DNA from: Spirochaetales bacterium
GTDB taxonomy: Bacteria; Spirochaetota; Spirochaetia; SZUA-6; DRHE01
Reading direction: 5' to 3'
Assembly: GCA_016935715.1 (NCBI GenBank)
Contig: JAFGQJ010000410.1
Location: 1 to 15,356 of the forward strand
Length of the DNA stretch: 15,356 nucleotides
Shown here: piece by piece, positions 7,651 to 15,356 of the stretch
Layout: every line of letters begins with the position of its first letter
How positions within the stretch are numbered: position 1 is the first letter of the stretch
The notes under the pieces: model-generated
The model's input: only the letters and a program-made list of their open reading frames with translations
The model's database searches: none
Told to the model about the DNA's origin: nothing
Translations under genes and position numbers: made by a program

Positions 7651-9592
7651 GCGCAAATCTCCGAGAAAACACCTGATCTATCGGCTCGTATTTGATCATA
7701 CGGATCTCTTTATCTTCGAGTGAGAAGGTTACGTTCTTGAACTCGTTTCGGACCACCAGAGATTCGTTCTTGATAAAAATCTTGACCCCGGGAAAGATTC
7801 TGTCCGACGCGGAGACCTTTCCGCTGATCTTGATCGACTGCAGATAGCTGTTTATCTCGTTGATCGTTCTCCCGATCTCCTCCAGCTCCGACAGTATCTC
7901 CGAGCGCCTGTCGTTGAGCTCGGAGAGACTGTTTTGCTTGTCCTCGGGGAACTCCCGCTGCACCTTCTTCAGATTTTCCAGAGTGCTGATGTTCCTGACC
8001 AGCTCTTCGAGGCTCTTCTCCAGCTCTTGCTTGCGCTGAAGGGCCTGTGACAGCTTCTCCTTGCGTTTCGGATCAATGCCGACCTCCAGGATGGTTTCCG
8101 TACCCGCCACCGAACCGAGGGTCTTGGCGTGAATCTCCATGGCAGCCCGCAGCCTGCCGCCGACGATCGAAGCGCGCTTTCCCTGACAGAGGATCCGCTT
8201 GTTGGCGTCCACGAGGGAATGAATGATGCCGTCGCTGACCAGTACGTTCTCATCGACCTCGACCCGGGCGTTCTCGATGAACTTTGCGGCCAGGTTGCTC
8301 CCCGCGCGGACCTTTCCCTCGTTCTTCCCCAGGATCCCCTGGTGCACGATGATTTCCCCCTCAGCGTCGAGTATGCACTTTCCAACGCTTCCCATTACCT
8401 CGATATTGCCCGCCGCTTTGACGGTAAATCCATCCTCCACGTTTCCCTTCACGATCACGGTGCCCAGAAACAGGATGTTTCCCGTCTTGAAATTGACGTC
8501 TCCCTCGACCGTGTAGACCGGTTCCACGGTGATCTTGCCGCTCAACAGCAGGACCTGTCCGTTGATCATGGAACTCGCGCTCATCCCGTCCTCGGAAAGC
8601 TTGACGTTCTTGCCGACCTCGATCTGGAGGTTCCTGCCCGGCTTTGCCGGCAGGATCTTTCCGGTGACCGTGCGGCCGGCCACTCCCTCCTCGGGAGGCT
8701 TCTTCGTGGCCAGGATCTGCCCTGCCTCCACGTTTTCCACCAGGTTCAGCTCCCGGAAATCGACCCGGCCGTTTTTCTCCTTGAGCTGCACCTGCTCACG
8801 GTAGACATCGAAATTGTAGATGATCTGCGCGTCGGCTCCGTTCTGCGGCCTGTCCCCCTCGGCCACGACGATCTTTTCATTGTAGACCGGATAGTCGATG
8901 AAGCGGCGGATCGACTCGTCGTCGATGCCGTGAACGACCCCCGCGGAACGCAGCAAACCCCTGATCTCTTCGAAAGACAGATCCGCTCCCCCCGGTCCCG
9001 GCGGGGTCACGGTCATGTAGGCCTTCATCTCCATATCGGTAACATCCACGGACATGGTGGACTGGTTCACCGGGTTGAACTGGTAGTCTCCGACCTTGAT
9101 GTACTCCCCGTCGGCGTGGCGTACGACTTTGGAAACCAGGGAACCGTCATATCTGCTCACGCCCCGAAGGGACAGCTTCTCCAGGGCTCTGCGTTCGGCT
9201 ACCTTTTCGCCCCGTCCCGACGGTTTGGTCACCTTCAAAAACACCCCTTCCGAGGTGAGGCGGACGAACACTTCCCCGTCCTTGTCCGGAATTTCCTTCT
9301 GCTGCTCCCCCCGGACCTCCGCCCCTCCCGCGGCCGCCGCCTGCCCGGCTGCGGCCTTCGACTCCGCCGGATACGCCAGGATGGTCCAATCCTTCCTGCC
9401 CACTCCGAGCATGCCCTTGGACCCGGGCTCGACGACCTCGTACTCCAGGCTGCCGACCGGAACGCCCAGCTCGATGGCGGCGTTCTCCAGGGCCGCCTCC
9501 ACGCTGGGACCGCTCACCTTCACCGCCTGCCTGCCGCGATCGGCCTCCAGCTGATCCCGCATGTACTCCCGAATCGATTCGAGGGTGATCAT
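7631..9592 (-). CDS. fapA: FapA (DUF342) flagellar assembly protein with N-terminal Jag_N-like domain
   Basis: This 653-residue cytoplasmic protein joins two modules. Residues about 22-72 match the Jag_N/KhpB N-terminal pattern: a VEAALENAAIELGV helix, then YEVVEPGSKGMLGVG. Residues about 185-510 are the DUF342/FapA region. Its central part (360-500) is rich in short Gly/Val beta repeats with polymer-like regularity, suggesting a beta-helix. A coiled coil follows at about 508-585 (many Glu, Lys, Leu), then a short beta-rich tail. FapA of Vibrio vulnificus is linked to polar flagellum assembly and to EIIA-Glc; the molecular role is still poorly known. The start codon overlaps the fliA stop (ATGA, 9589-9592), with AAGGGG five nt upstream. 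No KH or R3H RNA-binding domain follows the Jag_N part. Family call is firm; function in this organism is inferred from position. Confidence 0.85.
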   Translation of the reverse strand: MITLESIREYMRDQLEADRGRQAVKVSGPSVEAALENAAIELGVPVGSLEYEVVEPGSKGMLGVGRKDWTILAYPAESKAAAGQAAAAGGAEVRGEQQKEIPDKDGEVFVRLTSEGVFLKVTKPSGRGEKVAERRALEKLSLRGVSRYDGSLVSKVVRHADGEYIKVGDYQFNPVNQSTMSVDVTDMEMKAYMTVTPPGPGGADLSFEEIRGLLRSAGVVHGIDDESIRRFIDYPVYNEKIVVAEGDRPQNGADAQIIYNFDVYREQVQLKEKNGRVDFRELNLVENVEAGQILATKKPPEEGVAGRTVTGKILPAKPGRNLQIEVGKNVKLSEDGMSASSMINGQVLLLSGKITVEPVYTVEGDVNFKTGNILFLGTVIVKGNVEDGFTVKAAGNIEVMGSVGKCILDAEGEIIVHQGILGKNEGKVRAGSNLAAKFIENARVEVDENVLVSDGIIHSLVDANKRILCQGKRASIVGGRLRAAMEIHAKTLGSVAGTETILEVGIDPKRKEKLSQALQRKQELEKSLEELVRNISTLENLKKVQREFPEDKQNSLSELNDRRSEILSELEEIGRTINEINSYLQSIKISGKVSASDRIFPGVKIFIKNESLVVRNEFKNVTFSLEDKEIRMIKYEPIDQVFSRRFAHASAPY

Positions 9593-10377
9593 AGGATCCC
9601 CTTCTTGATATGGGAGAGCTTTGCCCGCAGCCGCAGAATGGCCTTGGTGTGAAGCTGGGAGATTCGGGATTCGGTTACCTCCAGAACCTCCCCGATCTCC
9701 TTGAGAGTGAGATCTTCATAGTAGTACAGGACCAGGACTTTCTTTTCCTTCTCCGGAAGCTCGTTTATCGCTTCCACGATGATCCTTTTGATCTCCTCCT
9801 TCTCCACGATGCTGTCCGGGTTCAGGGAGGTCGGACTCTCTATGCTCTCCACGATGGACATCTTGTCGTTGTCCTCGCCGCTGTACCACACCTCGTTCAA
9901 TGACAGCACCGAGGTGCCGGAAATCTTCAGCATGAGATTGTGAAAATCCTTGATATTCATGCGCATGGCTTTTGCGATCTCTTCGTCCGTGGCTGCCCGA
10001 CCCACCGACGCCTCCAGCTTGCGGATCGTCTCCTCCACTTCCCGGGTCTTCTGACGTACCGATCGTGGTACCCAGTCGATCGTCCGCAGCTCGTCGAAGA
10101 TCGCTCCCCGGATTCGGGTAACCGCATAGGTTTTGAACTTCACGTGCTTGTCGGGGTCGAACTTCTCTATGGCGTCGAACAGGCCGAAGACCCCGAAACC
10201 GACCAGATCATCGAATTCCACATTGTTGGGCATGCCGATGGCGACTTTGCCGGCGACGTACTTCACCAGAGGAGCGTACTGCTTCACGAAGAAATCACGG
10301 ATCCTGGTATCCCTGTGCTTCTTGTAGCTTCGCCACAGATCCTCCTCGGTCTTGCCGTCTAACATGATTTCAGCCAT
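9589..10377 (-). CDS. fliA: RNA polymerase sigma factor of the FliA/WhiG family
   Basis: This 262-residue alternative sigma factor (sigma-28 type) directs transcription of late flagellar and chemotaxis genes. Region 2 spans about 29-100, including the DLVGFGVFGLFDAIEKFDP segment and the KFKTYAVTRIRGAIFDELR -10 recognition helix. Region 3 is at about 110-158. Region 4 is at about 203-252, with its helix-turn-helix (LKEIGEVLEVTESRISQLH, 225-243) contacting the -35 element. The length is usual for FliA/WhiG. It is intact and carries no extra domains. GAGAG lies about six nt before the ATG; a second in-frame ATG is four codons later. It sits ten nt after the acidic membrane protein gene and overlaps fapA by four nt. 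Either fliA or whiG would be a fair name. No anti-sigma flgM gene is visible in the window. Confidence 0.95.
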   Translation of the reverse strand: MAEIMLDGKTEEDLWRSYKKHRDTRIRDFFVKQYAPLVKYVAGKVAIGMPNNVEFDDLVGFGVFGLFDAIEKFDPDKHVKFKTYAVTRIRGAIFDELRTIDWVPRSVRQKTREVEETIRKLEASVGRAATDEEIAKAMRMNIKDFHNLMLKISGTSVLSLNEVWYSGEDNDKMSIVESIESPTSLNPDSIVEKEEIKRIIVEAINELPEKEKKVLVLYYYEDLTLKEIGEVLEVTESRISQLHTKAILRLRAKLSHIKKGIL

Positions 10378-10387
10378 AGCATGCTCT

Positions 10388-11158
10388 CTACTGGTCCTTT
10401 TTCATGAATGTCCGCACCGCCCGGGCGAGGTTTTCCGGATCCTGGTCTCGGACCACCTTTTCGACCTCGGCGTTCATCCTCGATGGCTTGGGGGTGCTCG
10501 GACTCTCCTCGGCAGCCGGAGCGAAATGGTCCATATCGGGCAGGGTATCCAGGTTCTCGAAGTCCCCGGCGGGGGCTCCGAAGGCAGACGGTTGCAGATC
10601 GGGTGATTCATCCTCCCCGGAGTCGGCGCTTTCCAGGGTCAGGATATCCTCCTCCTGGTTTTCTTCCTCTGCGGCTTCCTCCTCCACCGCCTGCACCAGC
10701 CGCTGCCCGGGCTGCATTTCTTCCGGCTCGAAGGAATCCAGGGAATCGGGCTCCATCGGAATCTGTTCCGAGTCCTCCGCAAGCACCTCCGCCGGCTCAA
10801 CCGGCTCTGCAGCCTCTGCAGCCTCTGCCGCCTCTGCCGCTTCCCGGTCCGGCTGCTGCCCCGCCGGCTCCCGGTCCCGCCTTTCCTCCGCCGGCCTGTC
10901 CAGAGGGATATCTTCGTCTATGACGATATCCACCTCCTCTCCGGATTCCGGGGCCGCTGCGGGAGCTGCAGTGCCGAGCTCGGGGAGGAATTTCTTCACC
11001 GCCAGGGTAATTCCCAGACCCAATGCCGCCGCGACCACGGCGGAGACGGCCAATCTGAGCAGGATCACACCGAACGGATTCCCGCCGATAATTCCAGCCA
11101 GGAGTGACAAAACGGCGCCGAAAGCGGCAAATCCGGCCGGTATTTTCCAGTTATTCAT
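10388..11158 (-). CDS. Two-segment membrane protein with long acidic low-complexity domain, function unknown
   Basis: I do not recognise a named family for this 256-residue protein. Two adjacent hydrophobic segments (about 7-24 and 29-54) form a hairpin anchor at the N-terminus. About 170 residues rich in Glu, Ala, Asp and Pro follow, with a run of EAA triplets at about 107-118 encoded by a 9-nt tandem repeat. The C-terminus is different: a basic, probably helical motif (DPENLARAVRTFMKKDQ, 240-256) that looks like a short docking segment. The layout suggests a membrane tether with a flexible arm. It lies between flhG and fliA, directly behind a predicted promoter, and ten nt before fliA. The purine-rich GAGGCAGGGCGAGGA before the ATG serves as ribosome binding site. 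A role in flagellar placement or assembly is possible but unproven. Confidence 0.72.
   Translation of the reverse strand: MNNWKIPAGFAAFGAVLSLLAGIIGGNPFGVILLRLAVSAVVAAALGLGITLAVKKFLPELGTAAPAAAPESGEEVDIVIDEDIPLDRPAEERRDREPAGQQPDREAAEAAEAAEAAEPVEPAEVLAEDSEQIPMEPDSLDSFEPEEMQPGQRLVQAVEEEAAEEENQEEDILTLESADSGEDESPDLQPSAFGAPAGDFENLDTLPDMDHFAPAAEESPSTPKPSRMNAEVEKVVRDQDPENLARAVRTFMKKDQ
10805..10840. repeat. 9-nt tandem repeat, four units, coding for EAA triplets
   Basis: Four consecutive 9-nt units read CTCTGCAGC, CTCTGCAGC, CTCTGCCGC and CTCTGCCGC on the plus strand. They encode the EAA repeats in the acidic arm of the membrane protein gene on the minus strand. Unit-number change would add or remove three residues without shifting the frame. 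Confidence 0.8.
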
Positions 11159-11184
11159 TCCTCGCCCTGCCTCTCCCCAGAAAA

Positions 11185-11213
11185 ATCTTAGGGTATATAA
11201 AATAGGTCGTCAA
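11185..11213 (-). promoter_or_regulatory. Predicted sigma-70 promoter inside the motility cluster
   Basis: On the minus strand TTGACG (11213-11208) and TAAGAT (11190-11185) are separated by exactly 17 nt, an AT-rich spacer containing TATATA. This is close to the sigma-70 consensus. It lies in the 69-nt gap between flhG and the acidic membrane protein gene, the only sizeable gap in the cluster. Initiation near 11178 would give a leader of about 20 nt. No FliA-type (TAAA-N15-GCCGATAA) motif was seen there. Confidence 0.65.
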
Positions 11214-11227
11214 GGTACAAGGCAAAA

Positions 11228-12103
11228 CTATGGACCAAACAGCTTTTTCAAAAACTTCGATATTCCGCTGCCCTCCTTGAAATCGATGTTCTCCAGGCGC
11301 CGGACGATATGATCGATGCAGATCGACGCCTTTCCCTTCGGGTCCAGCGTCAGAAACGGCCGCTGCCTGATCACCGCGTTCTGGACCACCGGGTCCTCGT
11401 AGACGAAACCGAGGTAATCGAGCTTTATGTTCAGGAACTGGCCGGCGATGTTGATCACCCGCTCCGCCACCTTTCTTCCCTCCGTGACCGATTTGACCCG
11501 GTTGACGACCAGTTTCAATCCCAAATCGAGGTTGTCGATCTCCGTGGCGATGATCTTCACGATGCCGTAGGCGTCGGTGATGGCCGTGGGTTCGGGAGTC
11601 GTCACGATGATCACGTCGTCCGAGGCGGCTACGAAGGTCAGGACATTGTTGGAAACCCCGGCACTCGTATCGATGATGATGATGTCGGCGGTGGACAGCT
11701 CGTACAGCTCCTCGATGAAACCCCTCCTCTCCTCCTCGGAGAGATTCGCTATCTTGGAGAAGCCGCTTGCGCCGGCCACGATCTGAATACCGTAGGCGGT
11801 ATCGAGTATGATCTCCCGCATCTTCTTCTGCTGCCGGATCAAGTGGTACAGGTTGTAGCGCGGAATCACTCCGAGCACCACATTGACATTGGCCAGCCCG
11901 AGGTCCGCGTCCAGGACGATCACCTTCTTGCCCATCTTGGCATAGGCCAGGGCCAGGTTGATCGCTATATTGGTCTTGCCGACCCCTCCCTTGCCGCTGG
12001 ACACCGAAATGATGCGGGATTCCTGACGTGGGGACCTCTCTGTTTGGGTCGATGAGTCTTTGTTACGCATGATCTCTCGTAGTTTCTCTGCCTGATCAGC
12101 CAC
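11228..12103 (-). CDS. flhG: FlhG (MinD-like ATPase) controlling flagellar number
   Basis: This is a ParA/MinD-family ATPase of 291 residues that pairs with FlhF to limit and place flagella. It begins with the DQAEKLR motif (3-9), which in known FlhG proteins stimulates the FlhF GTPase. The deviant Walker A is GKGGVGKT (37-44), switch I is DADLGLAN (65-72) and switch II is DTSAGVS (145-151). The last residues (SKFLKKLFG) form a short amphipathic helix like the MinD membrane-targeting sequence. The GTG at 12103 is taken as start because GGAG lies six nt upstream. A TTG at 12115 would extend it by four residues and overlap flhF, but has no comparable site. The gap to the flhF stop is two nt. 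All nucleotide-binding motifs are intact. The alternative names ylxH and fleN refer to the same family. Confidence 0.93.
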   Translation of the reverse strand: MADQAEKLREIMRNKDSSTQTERSPRQESRIISVSSGKGGVGKTNIAINLALAYAKMGKKVIVLDADLGLANVNVVLGVIPRYNLYHLIRQQKKMREIILDTAYGIQIVAGASGFSKIANLSEEERRGFIEELYELSTADIIIIDTSAGVSNNVLTFVAASDDVIIVTTPEPTAITDAYGIVKIIATEIDNLDLGLKLVVNRVKSVTEGRKVAERVINIAGQFLNIKLDYLGFVYEDPVVQNAVIRQRPFLTLDPKGKASICIDHIVRRLENIDFKEGSGISKFLKKLFGP

Positions 12104-12105
12104 TG

Positions 12106-13326
12106 TCAACTCCAATATGCGTCACTTATTTTCGCCCGCTCGCCGAAACGCTTCTCCAACCGTTCCCGGTTGAGATGAAAACCCTCCAGGTTCATGAGCA
12201 GACGAATCACGGAAGCCTGTTCGATATCCTGGGGAACCGACTGTCCATCCGCGATGTAGGAGATCGGTTTGCGCGAGGCGGCCAGCACGCTGATGATATT
12301 CCCTATCCTCAGCGTTTCGTCGAGCTTCGTGAGGATGACCGCCCGGTACTTGAAGGGTTCGAAGGTCTTCAGGATCTCCTCGACATCAGAGGCCTTGGTG
12401 GTTGCACTGACCGCCAGATGAATCTCGCTCCGCGTTCCCGCCGCATCCAGCACGTCCTTCATCTCCGCCAATTTCGCCAGGTCGCGAGGGCTGCGTCCGA
12501 TCGTGTCCACCAGTATCAATCCGGTGCCGTCGGCCATGGCCAGGAACTTCCTGAACTCCCCTGCGCTCTCCACACAGGCCACCGGTATGCGCATGATCTC
12601 CGCATAGGTTTCGATCTGCCGCAGAGCCGCGATGCGGTAGTTGTCTATCGTTACGATCCTGACCTTGGGGGAGGAGCCGCCGCCCCCCACACCGAAAACG
12701 GCGGCCAGCTTGGCGATCGTGGTGGTTTTCCCGGCGCCGGTGGGACCCACCACGATGAACACGTTCGTACCCTGCCCATTGGCCTGTGAAAGCCGGACCG
12801 GCGGATGGACCCGTATCTGCTCCCCGATCCAGTCCAGTACCTGCGTCTGGAGAACGGGGAAATTATCCAGATCCTCGAGGGAGAAATCCCTGCGGATGCG
12901 AGCCAGGATCTCCTCCACGAAGGCTGCCGTGAAATCGTTGGTCTGCAGGATACTCTGAATTTTCGCCAATCCTGCCGGCATCTCTCCGCTCTTTCCGGAT
13001 TCTTCCCGCCTGAGATTCTGCTTCAGACTCTCGATCTCTTTGAGAATCAGCTGCAAAGACTGCTCCCTGCGGGCTTCCGCCAGTATCCTCTGTCTGGATT
13101 CCTCCATCGCCGGCGACGAGACCGGGTTTTTCGGCTTGATGTTTTTGCCCACGTAGCCGGTGATCTCCACGGCTTCGCGGGCGAACAGGCCCAACATTCC
13201 GCCCCGGCGTACGCTCTTGTGAGTCAGGATCCGGGCTTCCTGCCCGTACTGCCGCCTCATTTGCTCGAGCGCTTCTCTGGGCGTCGGTGCTTCGATCGTG
13301 AAGTACTGCATGTCTTTTTCGATCAT
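12106..13326 (-). CDS. flhF: FlhF, SRP-type GTPase for flagellar placement
   Basis: This 406-residue protein belongs to the SRP GTPase family and recruits early flagellar components to the assembly site at the membrane. A basic N-terminal B domain (to about 110; it opens MQYFTIEAPTPREALEQM) precedes the helical N domain (about 115-180) and the G domain. The G domain shows the P loop GPTGAGKTT (194-202), the TIDNYRIAALRQIETYA stretch (226-242), G3 DTIGRSP (274-280) and G4 TKLDE (333-337). The G3 motif reads DTIGRS where many FlhF proteins have DTAGRS. The ATG overlaps the flhA stop (ATGA, 13323-13326), with AAGG eight nt before it. A second in-frame ATG five codons on lacks such a site. The length is usual for FlhF. 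In spirochaetes FlhF is expected to govern flagella at the cell ends in the periplasm, which is family knowledge and not visible here. Confidence 0.94.
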   Translation of the reverse strand: MIEKDMQYFTIEAPTPREALEQMRRQYGQEARILTHKSVRRGGMLGLFAREAVEITGYVGKNIKPKNPVSSPAMEESRQRILAEARREQSLQLILKEIESLKQNLRREESGKSGEMPAGLAKIQSILQTNDFTAAFVEEILARIRRDFSLEDLDNFPVLQTQVLDWIGEQIRVHPPVRLSQANGQGTNVFIVVGPTGAGKTTTIAKLAAVFGVGGGGSSPKVRIVTIDNYRIAALRQIETYAEIMRIPVACVESAGEFRKFLAMADGTGLILVDTIGRSPRDLAKLAEMKDVLDAAGTRSEIHLAVSATTKASDVEEILKTFEPFKYRAVILTKLDETLRIGNIISVLAASRKPISYIADGQSVPQDIEQASVIRLLMNLEGFHLNRERLEKRFGERAKISDAYWS

Positions 13327-15356
13327 TCTTCGATCCTTATCTCACCGAGTGTTTCGATCTTCACCTCCGGAACGATCTCCGGTACGGACAGGACGACCAG
13401 GTGAGGTATCTCGCGTATCGTGGCGCCTCTGACCAGGGCCCGCGCAGCCTCAGAGCAGAGAATCAACGGAAGGTGCCCCTTCTCCTGGACCGCACGCACC
13501 GAATTGGTCACGGCCGTGATCCACTTCCTGTGCAGCGTCGGCTCCAGGGCCGCGGTGGGTCCGGCTGCCGTATCAACCCTTGCTTCGATGATCGCCTGCT
13601 CCAGTCCAGGTTCCAGGGTCAATACGTGGATCGTTTTCGAGTCATCGCTGTAGTGCAGACAGATCTGCCGGCCCAGCGCCTGCCTGACCTTCTCGATGAG
13701 AAAGGCGGTATCCTTGCTTACCGAACCGTAATCGGCCATCGTCTCCAGGATTACCACGATGTTCCGGACGGAAACCTGCTCCCTGAGCAGTCCCTGCAGG
13801 ACCTTCTGGATCTCCCCGACGGAAAAGCTCTTGCCCACCTCCTCCACCACGGTCGGGTAGTCGCCCTTGAGGGCGTCCAGAATCGACTGGACCTCCTGCC
13901 GCCCCAGGATCTCCCCCGCATGGGACTTGATGATCTCCGTCAGGTGGGTGGCGATGATCGAGGGGGGATCGACGACCGTGTAGCCCAGCCGTTCCGCCTT
14001 TTCCCGCTCAGCTTCAGAGATCCAGATGGCCGGCAGTCCGAAGGCGGGATCCGTGGAGGCCTCCCCCTCCAGCTGTTCCCTGATGCCGCCCGGATTGATG
14101 GCCAGGTAGCTGCCCATCTTGATCACCCCCCGTCCCACCTCCACGCCCCTGATCTTGAAGCAGTACTCCGAGGGTTCCAGCCGCATGTTGTCGATGATCC
14201 GGATCCTGGGGACCACCAGACCCAGATCCAGAGCCGCTTCCCTGCGGATGCGGGTGATTCTGTCCAGCAGCTCCGCCCCCTTGTCCTTGTCCACCAGGGG
14301 AATCAGCCCGTAGCCGATCTCCAGGGAAAGAGGATCCAGAGGCACCACCGGGGAGATCTCCACGGGAGCGACCTTCGCCCTGGCCTCCGCCTCCATGGCC
14401 TGCTCCTTCTGCGCTGCCGCCTGCTTCCTCCTGCGCAGGGAAAGGCCCAGACCGGCCAGCATGCCTCCGAGGGGGATCAGGACGTACCAGGGGAATCCCG
14501 GGAGAAAAGCCAGGATCCCGAGCAAACCGCCGGCTATCAGATAGGGGCGGGACTGAAAGGAGAACTGGCGTGTTACATCCAGGCCGAAGGATTCGTCGGA
14601 CACGGCCCGGGTCACCACTATTCCGGTGGAGGTGGAGATGAGCAGGGCGGGCAGCTGGGTGACCAGCCCGTCGCCGATGGTCAGGGACACGTAGGTATCC
14701 AGCGCGACGGAGAAGCTCTCCCCGTGGATGGTCATGCCGACGATCATGCCGCCGATTATATTGATCAGCGTGATCAGGATCCCGACCTTGACATTGCCCG
14801 CCACGAATTTGGAGGCACCGTCCATGGCGCCGTAGAAATCCGCTTCCTTCTGCAGGTCGGCCTTCTTGCGGGTGGCCTCCTCCTCCGTGATCAGCCCGGA
14901 ATTGTACTCCGCCTCTATGGCCATCTGCTTCCCGGGGAGAGCATCCAGAGTGAAGCGGGCCGCCACTTCGGCCACGCGGGTGGCTCCCTTGGTGATGACG
15001 ATGAACTGCACGGCGATGATGATCACGAAGATGATCAACCCGATCACGTACCCTTCCACGCCCACCGCCCCCACGACGAAAGTCCCGAAGGCGCGCACCA
15101 GCTTCCCCTGGAACTGGCTTCCCTGGGAGAGGATGAGCCGGGTGGAGGAAACGTTGAGGGCCAGTCCGAATACCGTGGCGATGAGCAGAAGGGTCGGGAA
15201 CACGCTGAACTCGAGAGCGTGGCGCGTATACAGCACGATCAGGATGGTGAGCAGGCTCAGGACGATGTTCACCGACATCAGCGTATCGAGGATGAAGGCG
15301 GGCAGCGGAATGATCAGCATGATCACCACGGCGATAACGCCGATGGCGACGAACAC
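13323..15356 (-). CDS. flhA: FlhA, flagellar type III export gate protein (5' end missing)
   Basis: FlhA is the large membrane component of the flagellar export gate; its cytoplasmic ring binds substrate-chaperone complexes. At least 678 codons are in the window including the stop. The reading frame runs off the right edge, so the true start and probably 10-25 residues lie outside. The GTG at the edge is likely an internal valine codon. Hydrophobic segments occupy about 1-75, 90-122, 190-212, 226-250 and 270-306, matching the usual eight-segment domain. The FHIPEP-family signature RFTLDALPGKQM is at 134-145, followed by the conserved QKEADFYGAMDGASKF loop (169-184). A charged linker (308-335) leads to the cytoplasmic domain (about 336 to the end). 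It is the first visible gene of the cluster and overlaps flhF by four nt. No lesions are seen. Confidence 0.95.
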   Translation of the reverse strand: MFVAIGVIAVVIMLIIPLPAFILDTLMSVNIVLSLLTILIVLYTRHALEFSVFPTLLLIATVFGLALNVSSTRLILSQGSQFQGKLVRAFGTFVVGAVGVEGYVIGLIIFVIIIAVQFIVITKGATRVAEVAARFTLDALPGKQMAIEAEYNSGLITEEEATRKKADLQKEADFYGAMDGASKFVAGNVKVGILITLINIIGGMIVGMTIHGESFSVALDTYVSLTIGDGLVTQLPALLISTSTGIVVTRAVSDESFGLDVTRQFSFQSRPYLIAGGLLGILAFLPGFPWYVLIPLGGMLAGLGLSLRRRKQAAAQKEQAMEAEARAKVAPVEISPVVPLDPLSLEIGYGLIPLVDKDKGAELLDRITRIRREAALDLGLVVPRIRIIDNMRLEPSEYCFKIRGVEVGRGVIKMGSYLAINPGGIREQLEGEASTDPAFGLPAIWISEAEREKAERLGYTVVDPPSIIATHLTEIIKSHAGEILGRQEVQSILDALKGDYPTVVEEVGKSFSVGEIQKVLQGLLREQVSVRNIVVILETMADYGSVSKDTAFLIEKVRQALGRQICLHYSDDSKTIHVLTLEPGLEQAIIEARVDTAAGPTAALEPTLHRKWITAVTNSVRAVQEKGHLPLILCSEAARALVRGATIREIPHLVVLSVPEIVPEVKIETLGEIRIEE

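Noticed and set aside
8129..9652. 507-codon open frame on the plus strand opposite fapA
   Set aside because: It lies antisense to a clear FapA gene with recognised domains. The translation is rich in Asp, Leu, Arg and His, typical of antisense frames in GC-rich DNA, with no known domain.

Overview
The window looks like chromosomal DNA of a motile, GC-rich bacterium, most likely a spirochaete (Spirochaetota). The evidence is the gene order flhA-flhF-flhG-(membrane protein)-fliA/whiG-fapA-(small Gln/Lys/Glu-rich protein)-(SwrB-like protein), the WhiG-type sigma factor, and a penicillin-binding protein next door. From memory this order resembles the Treponema flhA-flhF-flhG-sigma locus; no search was run. 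A clostridial-type organism is the main alternative, because Firmicutes also group flhF, flhG, che genes, sigma-D and swrB.

Plus strand, 1-3885: a promoter-like sequence (19-47) precedes a two-gene operon. The first gene is a class B penicillin-binding protein (FtsI/SpoVD-like, with a PASTA-like tail). It overlaps by ATGA a Maf/DUF115 (MptE-like) protein of the family that glycosylates flagellin. A strong intrinsic terminator (3942-3981) ends this operon and sits in the convergent gap next to the cheY stop codon.

Minus strand, 15356-3980: a tightly packed motility and chemotaxis cluster of eleven genes. In transcription order they are flhA (start beyond the window edge), flhF, flhG, a 256-residue membrane protein with a long acidic linker, fliA/whiG, a Jag_N-FapA protein, a 109-residue uncharacterised protein, a SwrB-like single-pass coiled-coil protein, cheW, cheA and cheY. 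Most junctions are overlaps or gaps under 25 nt. The one exception is a 69-nt gap after flhG, which holds a near-consensus sigma-70 promoter (TTGACG-N17-TAAGAT). The second half of the cluster can therefore probably be transcribed on its own.

The genes plausibly work together as follows. FlhA is the export gate of the flagellar type III secretion system. FlhF and FlhG set flagellar position and number. The WhiG/FliA sigma directs late flagellar genes. FapA and the SwrB-like protein probably tune assembly. CheW-CheA-CheY transmit signals to the motor, and the Maf-like protein on the other strand may modify flagellin. No RNA genes, mobile elements, CRISPR arrays or signs of recent transfer were seen. 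The least understood parts are the 109-residue protein, the 256-residue acidic membrane protein, and the Jag_N/FapA and SwrB-like proteins.
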